Shown here piece after piece: positions 1 to 21,300 of a stretch of 64,000 nt of DNA (position 1 is its first letter; each line of letters opens with the position of its first letter). The position numbers and the translations under genes are program-made. The DNA is from Chrysomallon squamiferum. Its lineage: Eukaryota > Mollusca > Gastropoda > Neomphalida > Peltospiridae. The notes below the pieces were generated by a model, which worked only from the letters and a program-made list of their open reading frames with translations, was not told the origin of the DNA and ran no database searches. The stretch spans positions 17,336,410-17,400,409 of the forward strand of contig CM022665.1 of assembly GCA_012295275.1 (NCBI GenBank). The letters run 5' to 3'.

Positions 1-596
1 CACAAACACACACACACACACACATACACAGAGAAAAACCTCTGGTACTGAATTTATATACAATTCTAAAAGAAACAAAATTCAATTCATTAGAAATTGC
101 CTGAAAATTTAAAAACAAACAAACTTCAGTATATTAATAAAATACAAAAGAAATAATAAATTCTGATATTAAAAAAACGATTCTATCAAATGACACAATA
201 AATTATTTGATTTTACTTTTTTTATTATAAGAACAGTAAGCAAATTTGACAGGATAGAATAAACAAATAAGTAAACAATGACAGAACAACTTTGAAATTT
301 TAAAACGATCGAAACTCGGCGTTTTTGGATTCCATTTATCGGATAATTATCGCATGTAAGCTTAGTGATTACATCTCACGTAAGGGACATAACTCTAATC
401 TAGGTTAGTGAACACATATCACTAAAGGGAGATAAGTCTAATCGATATAATTTTTTCTTTGCTTAGTGAGTTCATCTCACGTAAGGGACCTAACTCTCAT
501 CTTTTTGTGAGCACATATCACTAAAACGATATAAGTATAATCGATATGAATTTTTCTTTGCTTAGTAAATATATATATATATATATAGATATACAG

Positions 597-634
<38 letters not shown>

Positions 635-1202
635 AGAGAAAAACCTCTGGTACTGAATTTATATACAATTCTAAAAGAAACAAAATTCAATTCATTAGAA
701 ATTGCCTGAAAATTTAAAAACAAACAAACTTCAGTATATTAATAAAATACAAAAGAAATAATAAATTCTGATATTAAAAAACGATTCTATCAAATGACAC
801 AATAAATTATTTGATTTACTGATTTTTTTATTATAAGAACAGTAAGCAAATTTGACAGGATAGAATAAACAAATAAGTAAACAATGACAGAACAACTTTG
901 AAATTTTAAAACGATCGAAACTCGGCGTTTTTGGATTCCATTTATCGGATAATTATCGCATGTAAGCTTAGTGATTACATCTCACGTAAGGGACATAACT
1001 CTAATCTAGGTTAGTGAACACATATCACTAAAGGGAGATAAGTCTAATCGATATAATTTTTTCTTTGCTTAGTGAGTTCATCTCACGTAAGGGACCTAAC
1101 TCTCATCTTTTTGTGAGCACATATCACTAAAACGATATAAGTATAATCGATATGAATTTTTCTTTGCTTAGTAAATATATATATATATATATATATATAC
1201 AG

Positions 1203-1233
<31 letters not shown>

Positions 1234-4200
1234 CATACACAGAGAAAAACCTCTGGTACTGAATTTATATACAATTCTAAAAGAAACAAAATTCAATTCA
1301 TTAGAAATTGCCTGAAAATTTAAAAACAAACAAACTTCAGTATATTAATAAAATACAAAAGAAATAATAAATTCTGATATTAAAAAACGATTCTATCAAA
1401 TGACACAATAAATTATTTGATTTACTGATTTTTTTATTATAAGAACAGTAAGCAAATTTGACAGGATAGAATAAACAAATAAGTAAACAATGACAGAACA
1501 ACTTTGAAATTTTAAAACGATCGAAACTCGGCGTTTTTGGATTCCATTTATCGGATAATTATCGCATGTAAGCTTAGTGATTACATCTCACGTAAGGGAC
1601 ATAACTCTAATCTAGGTTAGTGAACACATATCACTAAAGGGAGATAAGTCTAATCGATATAATTTTTTTTCTTTGCTTAGTGAGTTCATCTCACGTAAGG
1701 GACCTAACTCTCATCTTTTTGTGAGCACATATCACTAAAACGATATAAGTATAATCGATATGAATTTTTTTTGCTTTTGCTTAATAAATATATATATATA
1801 TATATATATAGGCAACACACACACACACAAACACTACACACACACACATACACAGAGAAAAACCTCTGGTACTGAATTTATATACAATTCTAAAAGAAAC
1901 AAAATTCAATTCATTAGAAATTGCCTGAAAATTTAAAAAACAAACAAACTTCAGTATATTAATAAAATACAAAAGAAATAATAAATTCTGATATTAAAAA
2001 CGATTCTATCAAATGACACAATAAATTATTTGATTTACTGATTTTTTTTATTATAAGAACAGTAAGCAAATTTGACAGGATAGAATAAACAAATAAGTAA
2101 ACAATGACAGAACAACTTTGAAATTTTAAAACGATCGAAACTCGGCGTTTTTGGATTCCATTTATCGGATAATTATCGCATGTAAGCTTAGTGATTACAT
2201 CTCACGTAAGGGACATAACTCTAATCTAGGTTAGTGAACACATATCACTAAAGGGAGATAAGTCTAATCGATATAATTTTTTCTTTGCTTAGTGAGTTCA
2301 TCTCACGTAAGGGACCTAACTCTCATCTTTTTGTGAGCACATATCACTAAAACGATATAAGTATAATCGATATGAATTTTTCTTTGCTTAGTAAATATAT
2401 ATATATATATAGATATATAGGCAAACACACACACAAACACACACACACACACACACACATACACAGAGAAAAACCTCTGGTACTGAATTTATATACAATT
2501 CTAAAAGAAACAAAATTCAATTCATTAGAAATTGCCTGAAAATTTAAAAACAAACAAACTTCAGTATATTAATAAAATACAAAAGAAATAATAAATTCTG
2601 ATATTAAAAAACGATTCTATCAAATGACACAATAAATTATTTGATTTACTGATTTTTTTATTATAAGAACAGTAAGCAAATTTGACAGGATAGAATAAAC
2701 AAATAAGTAAACAATGACAGAACAACTTTGAAATTTTAAAACGATCGAAACTCGGCGTTTTTGGATTCCATTTATCGGATAATTATCGCATGTAAGCTTA
2801 GTGATTACATCTCACGTAAGGGACATAACTCTAATCTAGGTTAGTGAACACATATCACTAAAGGGAGATAAGTCTAATCGATATAATTTTTTCTTTGCTT
2901 AGTGAGTTCATCTCACGTAAGGGACCTAACTCTCATCTTTTTGTGAGCACATATCACTAAAACGATATAAGTATAATCGATATGAATTTTTCTTTGCTTA
3001 GTAAATATATATATATATATAGATATATAGGCAGACACACACACACAAACACACACACACACACATACACAGAGAAAAACCTCTGGTACTGAATTTATAT
3101 ACAATTCTAAAAGAAACAAAATTCAATTCATTAGAAATTGCCTGAAAATTTAAAAACAAACTTCAGTATATTAATAAAATACAAAAGAAATAATAAATTC
3201 TTCTGATGATATTAAAAAAACGATTCTATCAAATGACACAATAAATTATTTGATTTACTGATTTTTTTTATTATAAGAACAGTAAGCAAATTTGACAGGA
3301 TAGAATAAACAAATAAGTAAACAATGACAGAACAACTTTGAAATTTTAAAACGATCGAAACTCGGCGTTTTTGGATTCCATTTATCGGATAATTATCGCA
3401 TGTAAGCTTAGTGATTACATCTCACGTAAGGGACATAACTCTAATCTAGGTTAGTGAACACATATCACTAAAGGGAGATAAGTCTAATCGATATAATTTT
3501 TTTCTTTGCTTAGTGAGTTCATCTCACGTAAGGGACCTAACTCTCATCTTTTTGTGAGCACATATCACTAAAACGATATAAGTATAATCGATATGAATTT
3601 TTCTTTGCTTAGTAAATATATATATATATATATAGATATACAGGCAGACACACACACACAAACACACGCACACACACATACACAGAGAAAAACCTCTGGT
3701 ACTGAATTTATATACAATTCTAAAAGAAACAAAATTCAATTCATTAGAAATTGCCTGAAAATTTAAAAACAAACAAACTTCAGTATATTAATAAAATACA
3801 AAAGAAATAATAAATTCTGATATTAAAAACGATTCTATCAAATGACACAATAAATTATTTGATTTACTGATTTTTTTATTATAAGAACAGTAAGCAAATT
3901 TGACAGGATAGAATAAACAAATAAGTAAACAATGACAGAACAACTTTGAAATTTTAAAACGATCGAAACTCGGCGTTTTTGGATTCCATTTATCGGATAA
4001 TTATCGCATGTAAGCTTAGTGATTACATCTCACGTAAGGGACATAACTCTAATCTAGGTTAGTGAACACATATCACTAAAGGGAGATAAGTCTAATCGAT
4101 ATAATTTTTTCTTTGCTTAGTGAGTTCATCTCACGTAAGGGACCTAACTCTCATCTTTTTGTGAGCACATATCACTAAAACGATATAAGTATAATCGATA

Positions 4201-4563
4201 TGAATTTTTCTTTGCTTAGTAAAATATATATATATATATAGATATATACAGGCAAACACACACAAACAAACACACACACACACACATACACAGAGAAAAA
4301 CCTCTGGTACTGAATTTATATACAATTCTAAAAGAAACAAAATTCAATTCATTAGAAATTGCCTGAAAATTTAAAAACAAACTTCAGTATATTAATAAAA
4401 TACAAAAGAAATAATAAATTCTGATATTAAAAAACGATTCTATCAAATGACACAATAAATTATTTGATTTACTGATTTTTTTATTATAAGAACAGTAAGC
4501 AAATTTGACAGGATAGAATAAACAAATAAGTAAACAATGACAGAACAACTTTGAGAATTTTAA
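1..4563. repeat. Satellite array 1, unit about 600-613 bp
   Basis: Eight occurrences of the same landmark (ACCTCTGGTACTGA, first near 38, then about 643, 1250, 1863, 2471, 3080, 3691 and 4300) give a period of about 600-613 bp. Copies are nearly identical apart from microsatellite length. Each unit holds a mostly unique body of about 400 bp, then two related sub-monomers of about 100 bp (for example 361-461 and 462-560), then a TA-dinucleotide tract and a CA-dinucleotide tract. The array is cut at its left by the window edge and at its right by the N gap. The minus-strand open frames in every unit are read through the CA and TA tracts and are not genes. Confidence 0.97.
361..560. repeat. Pair of ~100-bp sub-monomers inside satellite unit
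   Basis: Positions 361-461 and 462-560 both start with CTTAGTGA, carry TCACGTAAGGGAC and end in TTTTTCTTTG. Each is itself two related halves of about 50 bp: a first half with GTGA-N7-TCAC and AAGGGAC, and a second half with GTGA-N7-TCAC and AAGGGAG or its decayed form. The same pair recurs in every unit of array 1. This shows nested duplication: 50-bp half, 100-bp monomer, 600-bp unit. Confidence 0.85.
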
Positions 4564-4763
4564 NNNNNNNNNNNNNNNNNNNNNNNNNNNNNNNNNNNNN
4601 NNNNNNNNNNNNNNNNNNNNNNNNNNNNNNNNNNNNNNNNNNNNNNNNNNNNNNNNNNNNNNNNNNNNNNNNNNNNNNNNNNNNNNNNNNNNNNNNNNNN
4701 NNNNNNNNNNNNNNNNNNNNNNNNNNNNNNNNNNNNNNNNNNNNNNNNNNNNNNNNNNNNNNN
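4564..4763. other. Assembly gap (200 N)
   Basis: Exactly 200 N separate the satellite array from the EGF gene region. The round size suggests a scaffolding placeholder, so the real length is unknown and more satellite units may be missing here. Confidence 0.99.
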
Positions 4764-4837
4764 TTAGTAAATATGTAACATCAGATTGCAAGTATATGTA
4801 ACATAGCAGTTCGTACAGTACACAGCACATTCATTTA

Positions 4838-4980
<143 letters not shown>

Positions 4981-5179
4981 TAGTGAAGCACACACTCAAA
5001 CAGAGAGACAGATGCTCTTCAAACTGTACAACACGGGAAATGAAACAATAAACAATTCTTGTTACTAAATTAAAAATAGAACATCAAATTATTTGACTCG
5101 TTACAAATATCTCATTGTCAGTTTTTGTTCTCTCTGTCACTTCCTTGTGTGTTTGTCTCTCTCATAAAATCACAAAAAT

Positions 5180-13036
<7,857 letters not shown>

Positions 13037-13370
13037 TAAGTATGTGATATGTATCTTTTTTTTTTTTTTTTTTTTAAAGGTATAGAGGTCATAATTTGGT
13101 AAATATATAACACATGGTTTATATAAAGCATTTGTTTAATTGTAAATATATAACACATAGTTTAGTAAGTGTACAATACATTATTTAGTAATCTATTACA
13201 CAATATTTAATAAGAAAATAACATATCATTTAGTAAGTATTTAGTTAGATATTCATGTCATTAAAAATTAACAATTTCTTGAAGGAATGCTGTAACAAAA
13301 CAATTAATATAATCTATACCTGAAGCGTATATTTAAAGAAACAACGAAAACATTTTATTTTTATTTTCAG

Positions 13371-13670
13371 ATTATGGCACTAAACTTAATGTCTGATTTA
13401 TTGAAAGTCTTTAATTATCAGCTACACTGCTCACATCTTTCCGTGCAATGATCTATGAAAATATTAACGACGACAACACAATCATTATAAAGTTTCAGAT
13501 AAGTGGAAACCATCTACATCTTCTGAGTAACATCTGAATAGGAATATATTAAAAGTTTCAAAGATTAACCAATCTTTAAAAACGATGAAACAGTTGACCA
13601 ATGGTTAATGGGTGTTCTCATGAGATCATGTAGATTTTTTAACAATGGAATAAATCTTCGTACCCTGATT
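13371..13670 (+). other. Possible 3' UTR exon of EGF-module gene, with AATAAA
   Basis: A good acceptor (TTATTTTCAG at 13361-13370) pairs with the GTAAGT donor at 13036. An AATAAA polyadenylation signal sits at 13649-13654. No coding continuation is possible because the junction itself makes a stop. The exon end is a guess. Confidence 0.45.
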
Positions 13671-13706
13671 ATATCCACTATAAAATATGACAGACCATTT
13701 GGATAT

Positions 13707-13707
13707 A

Positions 13708-13779
<72 letters not shown>

Positions 13780-13831
13780 AAGAAGAAGAAGAAGAAGAAG
13801 AAGAAGAAGAAGAAGAAGAAGAAGAAGAAGA
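13707..13831. repeat. (AAT)n(AAG)n compound microsatellite
   Basis: An AAT run passes directly into an AAG run. It gives spurious poly-Asn/poly-Lys and poly-Leu/poly-Ser frames. Confidence 0.96.
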
Positions 13832-14761
13832 AAGGGAAAAAAAAGAAAAAAGAAAAAATTTCTTACGTACCAAGCACAAAGACAATGACAGCAACAATAA
13901 CAACCCATAACTACCTTTAATTAAACGAAGATATAACGAAGTCTGATTGTATATTTATATAGTTATTTAAAAGCCGAATATGAAAGAGATGAAAATACAT
14001 TTCAAAATCTTTCTTATAAAATAAACTGTACATTTATATACAGGACGTAGAATTCAAATATTCTAGCTAAGTCTGTGTAGGTTTGTAGTGCTATTGCTTT
14101 TTCTAAAATTTTAACTTCAAAAGCACAAACACACATATTATGAAATAAATAAGCAACACAATATAATTTGTAAAAAGAAATTAAAGAAATAAAACAGAGA
14201 TTTTTAAAATAATAACTTGCACGCACATTTCAAAAACGGACACTGAAACTCTCTAATTTAAAAACAAAACATTTCAGGGGATATGCATTAACAACTGTTA
14301 TATTAGATATGTGTTTTAAAAATATTGGTTTTGCACAAACGATGTCAATTTTGTTGGTTTTTTATTTTACTAGAAAAGGTGATACGTCCTCCATACATTT
14401 TTCAAGAGAGAAAAAAAAGGACAGGAAATTCTTTGAATTATTTAGTGGGATTAAAATATTTTTAAAATTTCCAAAATAAATTTTCAAAAAACCCCGTTAA
14501 ATTTCCATATGAATTAATTAACTTTTAATATAACTCAAAACTGTTTGAGATTATGCTTGTGATAAACCTGTTTTTTTTAATTTTTATTCTTATTTTTTTA
14601 AATTTAAATTTAAATTTAAATGTTTTGCTGTTGTTTATTTAGTTATACATCAATATCGGGAAAACCGTATTTATATATGTTGCAAATCCACACAACAATA
14701 TGTCACTGATACAATAAAATTAACATAAAAAAAAAATAATAATAATAATAATAGTATTATT

Positions 14762-14835
<74 letters not shown>

Positions 14836-15194
14836 TAGAAAAAAATTAATAAATTTAAAAATAAAATTTTATGAACATTATTAAAAACAGCAATTAGAAA
14901 TAATATATTCATTACTGTACATGGAAGATCCTATTTTCTGTAGAAATATACCTCTTCTATTCTTATATATAGATATATTTTTTTTCTCCGCATCGTTTTC
15001 TTTATTTGTCTCTATCATACTTATTACCATCAGTGAGCTTCGTACCGCATTATGTTATCTAGAGATCTAGATTATCTCCCTTTATATCATAACGCTTTTT
15101 ATTGTCGGATTACTGTTCAGTTTTGTTATTTTATATTTTTATTTTATTTATTTATTTAATATTGTAATATATTATTATTATTATTATTATTAAG

Positions 15195-15235
<41 letters not shown>

Positions 15236-15259
15236 TAATATTATTATTATTATTAATAC

Positions 15260-15292
<33 letters not shown>

Positions 15293-15460
15293 GAATAAAA
15301 TATGTAAATTCTTAAACTGACGAATAAAATCTTTATATTTAAAAATTGTGGTTCTCTTTATTACACAGCATTTGAATTCCATGACAGAATTATATCAATT
15401 TAAGTTGTAGTGGTAGTACGGTAGTTGTAGTAATAGTAGAAGTAATATTAGTATTTGTAT

Positions 15461-15495
<35 letters not shown>

Positions 15496-15677
15496 GTAGT
15501 AGATGTTAATTTTGCAGCAAAAGAGGTCACATTATTTATATTTTTACTAACATTATTAACAGAGTGGTGGTGATGTGGTGGTGATGGTGACTGTGGTAAG
15601 GACGTAGTAGTGGTGGTAGTTGCAGCAGTAGCAGTAGCTGTAATAGTTGTGCTAGTTGCAGTAATTGCAGTAGTGGC

Positions 15678-15738
<61 letters not shown>

Positions 15739-16917
15739 TAAAAATAATAATAATAATGAGAATGAGAATGATGATAAAAATATCATTATCATCAATATCA
15801 TACAAGTTATGATATAGTAGTGGAAAGATTATTACTACTAACAGTATGATGATGATGATGACAATATCATTATTATCAATATAAATATTGCTACTTTTAC
15901 TGCTACTAATGCTGCTTATGCTACTACTACTAATAATAGTTATACTTCTGCTATACCATAACATTCACTATTATTGCTGCTAGTACATTAACGTTGTTTA
16001 CACTAAAACTAATTTTGTAAACAGAAGGTAGTTAACTGTTTGATGTTTCTGGTTAAAGATTCACACACAAACACACACACACAATGACAGTATACATAAT
16101 GCACATTCATCCTACATGCATGCATACAAACATATAACCGTATGCATGCATGCATACATACATACATACATAATATATATATATATACGTCATACATACA
16201 TAAACAGGTGACAGAGAGAGAGAGTTTACTTCCTGAAAAATTCGTGTATACAAGCATATATTACATGCATATATACGTACATATATACATACAAACAAAC
16301 ATACATACATACCCAGGGAGGGAGGGAGTGAGTGAGGGAAAGAGAAAGAGAGAGAGAGGATTGTGTTCCTGAAAAATTCATGTATATATGCATACACATA
16401 TACATACAAACATATATACATGGCTGCAATTAGGCATGCGCTTTGTGGTATTAATGATAGTGGTGATATGGTGTTGATGATGATGATTATGATAATACTA
16501 ATAACAATGTCATGAAGAAGTTTATAATAATTTATTAAATGATATCTTTCTCTTCTTTTCTTTTTTCTTTCCTTCCTTCTTCTATTTCTTTTTATTCATT
16601 TTCATGACAATATTCTTCAAATGAACAACTTATTCTTTGTCTCTGTGGTGAGAGGTACATGTTGTGAATGAAATATGTGACAAGTATTTGACCTCTGTGA
16701 CCCAGTGACACTCAGTGAAGTAGTGTGTGTTATCTGTATTTGAATCAGGAAGTATGTAACTACACCAGTCGTTTTAAACTCATTCTATTACACATCTCAA
16801 GTGGACTTGCAGCTCTCTAGAAATAGTAATAATAATAGTAATAATGAAATATAAAAGATTTCCTGCTCTCCGTGTAAAAGGATTTCTTCTTATTATTTGA
16901 TATCATTAATAAAATAA
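13832..16917. repeat. Intergenic region rich in simple repeats
   Basis: No gene is recognised. The content is an AAT tract at about 14736-14834, an ATT tract at about 15171-15292, an AGT tract at about 15408-15505, a second AAT tract at about 15678-15736, and TGCA/TACA-rich sequence at 16120-16420. The last includes a two-copy repeat of about 140 bp containing CCTGAAAAATTC (near 16232 and 16368). Confidence 0.8.
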
Positions 16918-17113
16918 CCAATCAACCAATCAGTCACTCAGACGATCAGTGAGTCAGTCAATCAGTCAATCAGTCTGTCAATCAGTCAGTCAATCAGTCA
17001 GTCAATCAGTCAGTCAAACAGTGAATCAATCAGTGAGTGAGTTAGTGAGTCAGTCAGTCAATCAGTCAATCAGTCACTCAGTCAGTCAGTAAGTCAGTCA
17101 AACAGTCAGTCAG
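16918..17113. repeat. CAGT/CAAT tetranucleotide minisatellite
   Basis: About 195 bp of tetranucleotide steps (CAGT, CAAT, GAGT) that stop exactly where satellite array 2 begins. The junction lies within a satellite unit (TTTAAAAACAAACAAAC), so the tract marks the array boundary. Confidence 0.93.
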
Positions 17114-18280
17114 TTTAAAAACAAACAAACTTCAGTATATTAATAAATTACAAAAAGAAATAATAAATTCTGATATTAAAATACGATTCTATGAAAGGAC
17201 ACAATAAATTATTTGATTTACTGATTTTTTTATTTTAAGAAAAATAAGCAAAGTTGACAGGATAGAATAAATAAATAAGTAAACAATGACAGAACCACTT
17301 CGAAATTTAAAAACTGTCGAAACGCCGTTTTTGGAGGTTCCATTTATCGAATAATTAGCGCACGTAAGCTTAGTGACTACATCTCACGTAAGGGACATAA
17401 CTGTAATGTATGTTTGTGAACACATCTCACATAAGGGAGATAAGTCTAATCGAAGAAATGTTTAATAAGCTTAGTGATTACATCTCACGTAAGAGACCTA
17501 ACTCTCATCTGTTTGTGAGAACATATCACTAAAACGATATAAGTATAATCGATATGAATTTTTCTTTGCTTAGTAAATAAATATATATATAGATATACAG
17601 GAAGACACACACACAAAAAAACACACACACACATACACAGAGAAAAACCTCTGGTACTGAATGCATATACAATTCTAAAAGAAACAAAATTCAATTCATT
17701 AGAAATTGCCTGAAAATTTAAAAACAAACAAACTTCAGTATATTAATAAAATACAAAAAGAAATAATAAATTCTGATATTAAAAAACGATTCTATCAAAT
17801 GACACAATGAATTATTTGATTTACTCATTCTTTTATTATAAGAACAATAAGCAAGGATGACAGGATACAATAAATAAATAAGTAAACAATGACAGAACCA
17901 CTTTGAAATTTAAAAACGATCGAAACTCGGCGTTTTTGGAGGTTCCATTTATCGGATAATTAGCGCACTTAAGCTTAGTGACTACATCTCACGTAAGGGA
18001 CATAACTGTAATCTATGTTTGTGAACACATCTCACATAAGGGAGATAAGTCTAATCGAAGAAATTTTTAATAAGCTTAGTGATTACATCTCACGTAAGGG
18101 ACCTAACTCTAATCTAGGTTAGTGAACACATATCTCTAAAGGGAGATAAGTCTAATCGAAGAAATTTTTAATAAGCTTAGTGATTACATCTCACGTAAGG
18201 GACCTAACTCTCATCTGCTTTGTGAGCACATATCACTAAAACGATATAAGTATAATCGATATGAATTTTTCTTTGCTTAG

Positions 18281-18314
<34 letters not shown>

Positions 18315-21300
18315 TATACAGGGAGACACACACACACAAAAACACACACACACACATACACAGAGAAAAACCTCTGGTACTGGATGCATATACAATTCTA
18401 AAAGAAACAAAATTCAATTCATTAGAAATTGCCTGAAAATTTAAAAACAAACAAACTTCAGTATATTAATAAAATACAAAAGAAATAATAAATTCTGATA
18501 TTAAAAAACGATTCTATCAAATGACACAATAAATTATTTGATTTACTGATTTTTTTATTATAAGAACAATAAGCAAAGTTGACAGGATACAATCAATAAA
18601 TAAGTAAACAGTGACAGAACCACTTTGAAATCTTAAAACGATCGAAACTCGGCGTTTTTGGAGGTTCCATTTATCGGATAATTAGCGCACGTAAGCTTAG
18701 TGACTACATCTCACGTAAGGGACATAACTGTAATCTATGTTTGTGAACACATCTCACATAACGGAGATAAGTCTAATCGAAGAAATTTTTAATAAGCTTA
18801 GTGATTACATCTCACGTAAGGGACATAACTCTAATCTAGGTTAGTGAACACATATCACTAAAGGGAGATAAGTCTAATCGATATAATTTTTTCTTTGCTT
18901 AGTGAGTTCATCTCACGTAAGGGACCTAACTCTCATCTGTTTGTGAGCACATATCACTAAAACGATATAAGTATAATCGATATGAATTTTTCTTTGCTTA
19001 GTAAATATGTATATATAAATAGGTATACAGGCAGACACACACACAAAAACATACACAGAGAAAAACCTCTGGTACTGAATGCATATACAATTCTAAAAGA
19101 AACAAAATTCAATTCGTTAGAAATTGCCTGAAAATTTAAAAACAAACAAACTTCAGTATATTAATAAAATACAAAAGAAATAATAAATTCTGATATTAAA
19201 AAACGATTCTATCAAATGACACAATGAATTATTTGATTTACTCATTCTTTTATTATAAGAACAATAAGCAAAGTTGACAGGATACAATCAATAAATAAGT
19301 AATCAGTGACAGAACCACTTTGAAATTTTAAAACGATCGAAACTCGGCGTTTTTGGATTCCATTTATCGGATAATTGGCGCACGTAAGCTTAGTGACTAC
19401 ATCTCACGTAAGGGACATAACTGTAATCTATGTTTGTGAACACATCTCACATAAGGGAGATAAGTCTAATCGAAGACATTTTTAATAAGCTTAGTGATTA
19501 CATCTCACGTAAGGGACCTAACTCTAATCTAGGTTAGTGAACACATATCTCTAAAGGGAGATAAGTCTAATCGAAGACATTTTTAATATGCTTAGTGAGT
19601 TCATCTCACGTAAGGGACCTAACTCTCATCTGTTTGTGAGCACATATCACTAAAACGATATAAGTATAATCGATATGAATTTTTCTTTGCTTAGTAAATA
19701 TATATATATATAGATATACAGGCAGACACACACACACAAAAACACACACACACACACACACATACACAGAGAAAAACCTCTGGTACTGAATGCATATACA
19801 ATTCTAAAAGAAACAAAATTGAATTCATTAGAAATTGCCTGAAAATTTAAAAAGAAACAAACTTCAGTATATTAATAAAATACAAAAGAAATAATAAATT
19901 CTGATATTAAAAAACGATTCTATCAAATGACACAATAAATTATTTGATTTACTGATTTTTTTATTATAAGAACAATAAGCAAAGTTGACAGGATAGAATA
20001 AATAAATAAGTAAACAATGACAGAACCACTTTGAAATTTTAAAACGATCGAAACTCGGCGTTTTTGGATTCCATTTATCGGATAATTAGCGCACGTAAGC
20101 TTAGTGACTACATCTCACGTAAGGGACATAACTGTAATCTATGTTTGTGAACACATCTCACATAAGGGAGATAAGTCTAATCGAAGAAATTTTAATAAGC
20201 TTAGTGGTTACATCTCACGTAAGGGACATAACTTAATCTATGTTTGTGAACACATCTCACATAAGGGAGATAAGTCTAATCGAAGACATTTTTAATAAGC
20301 TTAGTGATTACATCTGATGTAAGGGACATAACTCTCATCTGTTTGTGAGCACATATCACTAAAACGATATAAGTATAATCGATATGAATTTTTCTTTGCT
20401 TAGTAAATATATATATATATAGATATACAGGCAGACACACACACACAAAACACACACACACACATACACAGAGAAAAACCTCTGGTACTGAATGCATATA
20501 CAATTCTAAAAGAAACAAAATTCAATTCATTAGAAATTGCCTGAAAATTTAAAAACAAACAAACTTCAGTATATTAATAAAATACAAAAGAAATAATAAA
20601 TTCTGATATTAAAAAACGATTCTATCAAATGACACAATTAATTATTTGATTTACTGATTTTTTTATTATAAGAACAATAAGCAAAGTTGACAGGATACAA
20701 TCAATAAATAAGTAAACAGTGACAGAACCACTTTGAAATCTTAAAACGATCGAAACTCGGCGTTTTTGGAGGTTCCATTTATCGGATAATTAGCGCACGT
20801 AAGCTTAGTGACTACATCTCACGTAAGGGACATAACTGTAATCTATGTTTGTGAACACATCTCACATAACGGAGATAAGTCTAATCGAAGAAATTTTTAA
20901 TAAGCTTAGTGATTACATCTCACGTAAGGGACCTAACTCTAATCTAGGTTAGTGAACACATATCACTAAAGGGAGATAAGTCTAATCGATATAATTTTTT
21001 CTTTGCTTAGTGAGTTCATCTCACGTAAGGGACCTAACTCTCATCTGTTTGTGAGCACATATCACTAAAACGATATAAGTATAATCGATATGAATTTTTC
21101 TTTGCTTAGTAAATATGTATATATAAATAGGTATACAGGCAGACACACACACAAAAACATACACAGAGAAAAACCTCTGGTACTGAATGCATATACAATT
21201 CTAAAAGAAACAAAATTCAATTCATTAGAAATTGCCTGAAAATTTAAAAACAAACAAACTTCAGTATATTAATAAAATACAAAAGAAATAATAAATTCTG

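Noticed and set aside
477-4340. Repeated minus-strand frames beginning MFLLELYINS or MFLNFQAISN in each satellite unit of both arrays
   Set aside because: They recur at the satellite period and run through CA (Cys-Val) and TA (Tyr-Ile) microsatellites of changing length. They have no domain and are by-products of the repeat.
13565-13920. Poly-Asn/poly-Lys and poly-Ser/poly-Leu frames
   Set aside because: They are read from the AAT/AAG microsatellite.
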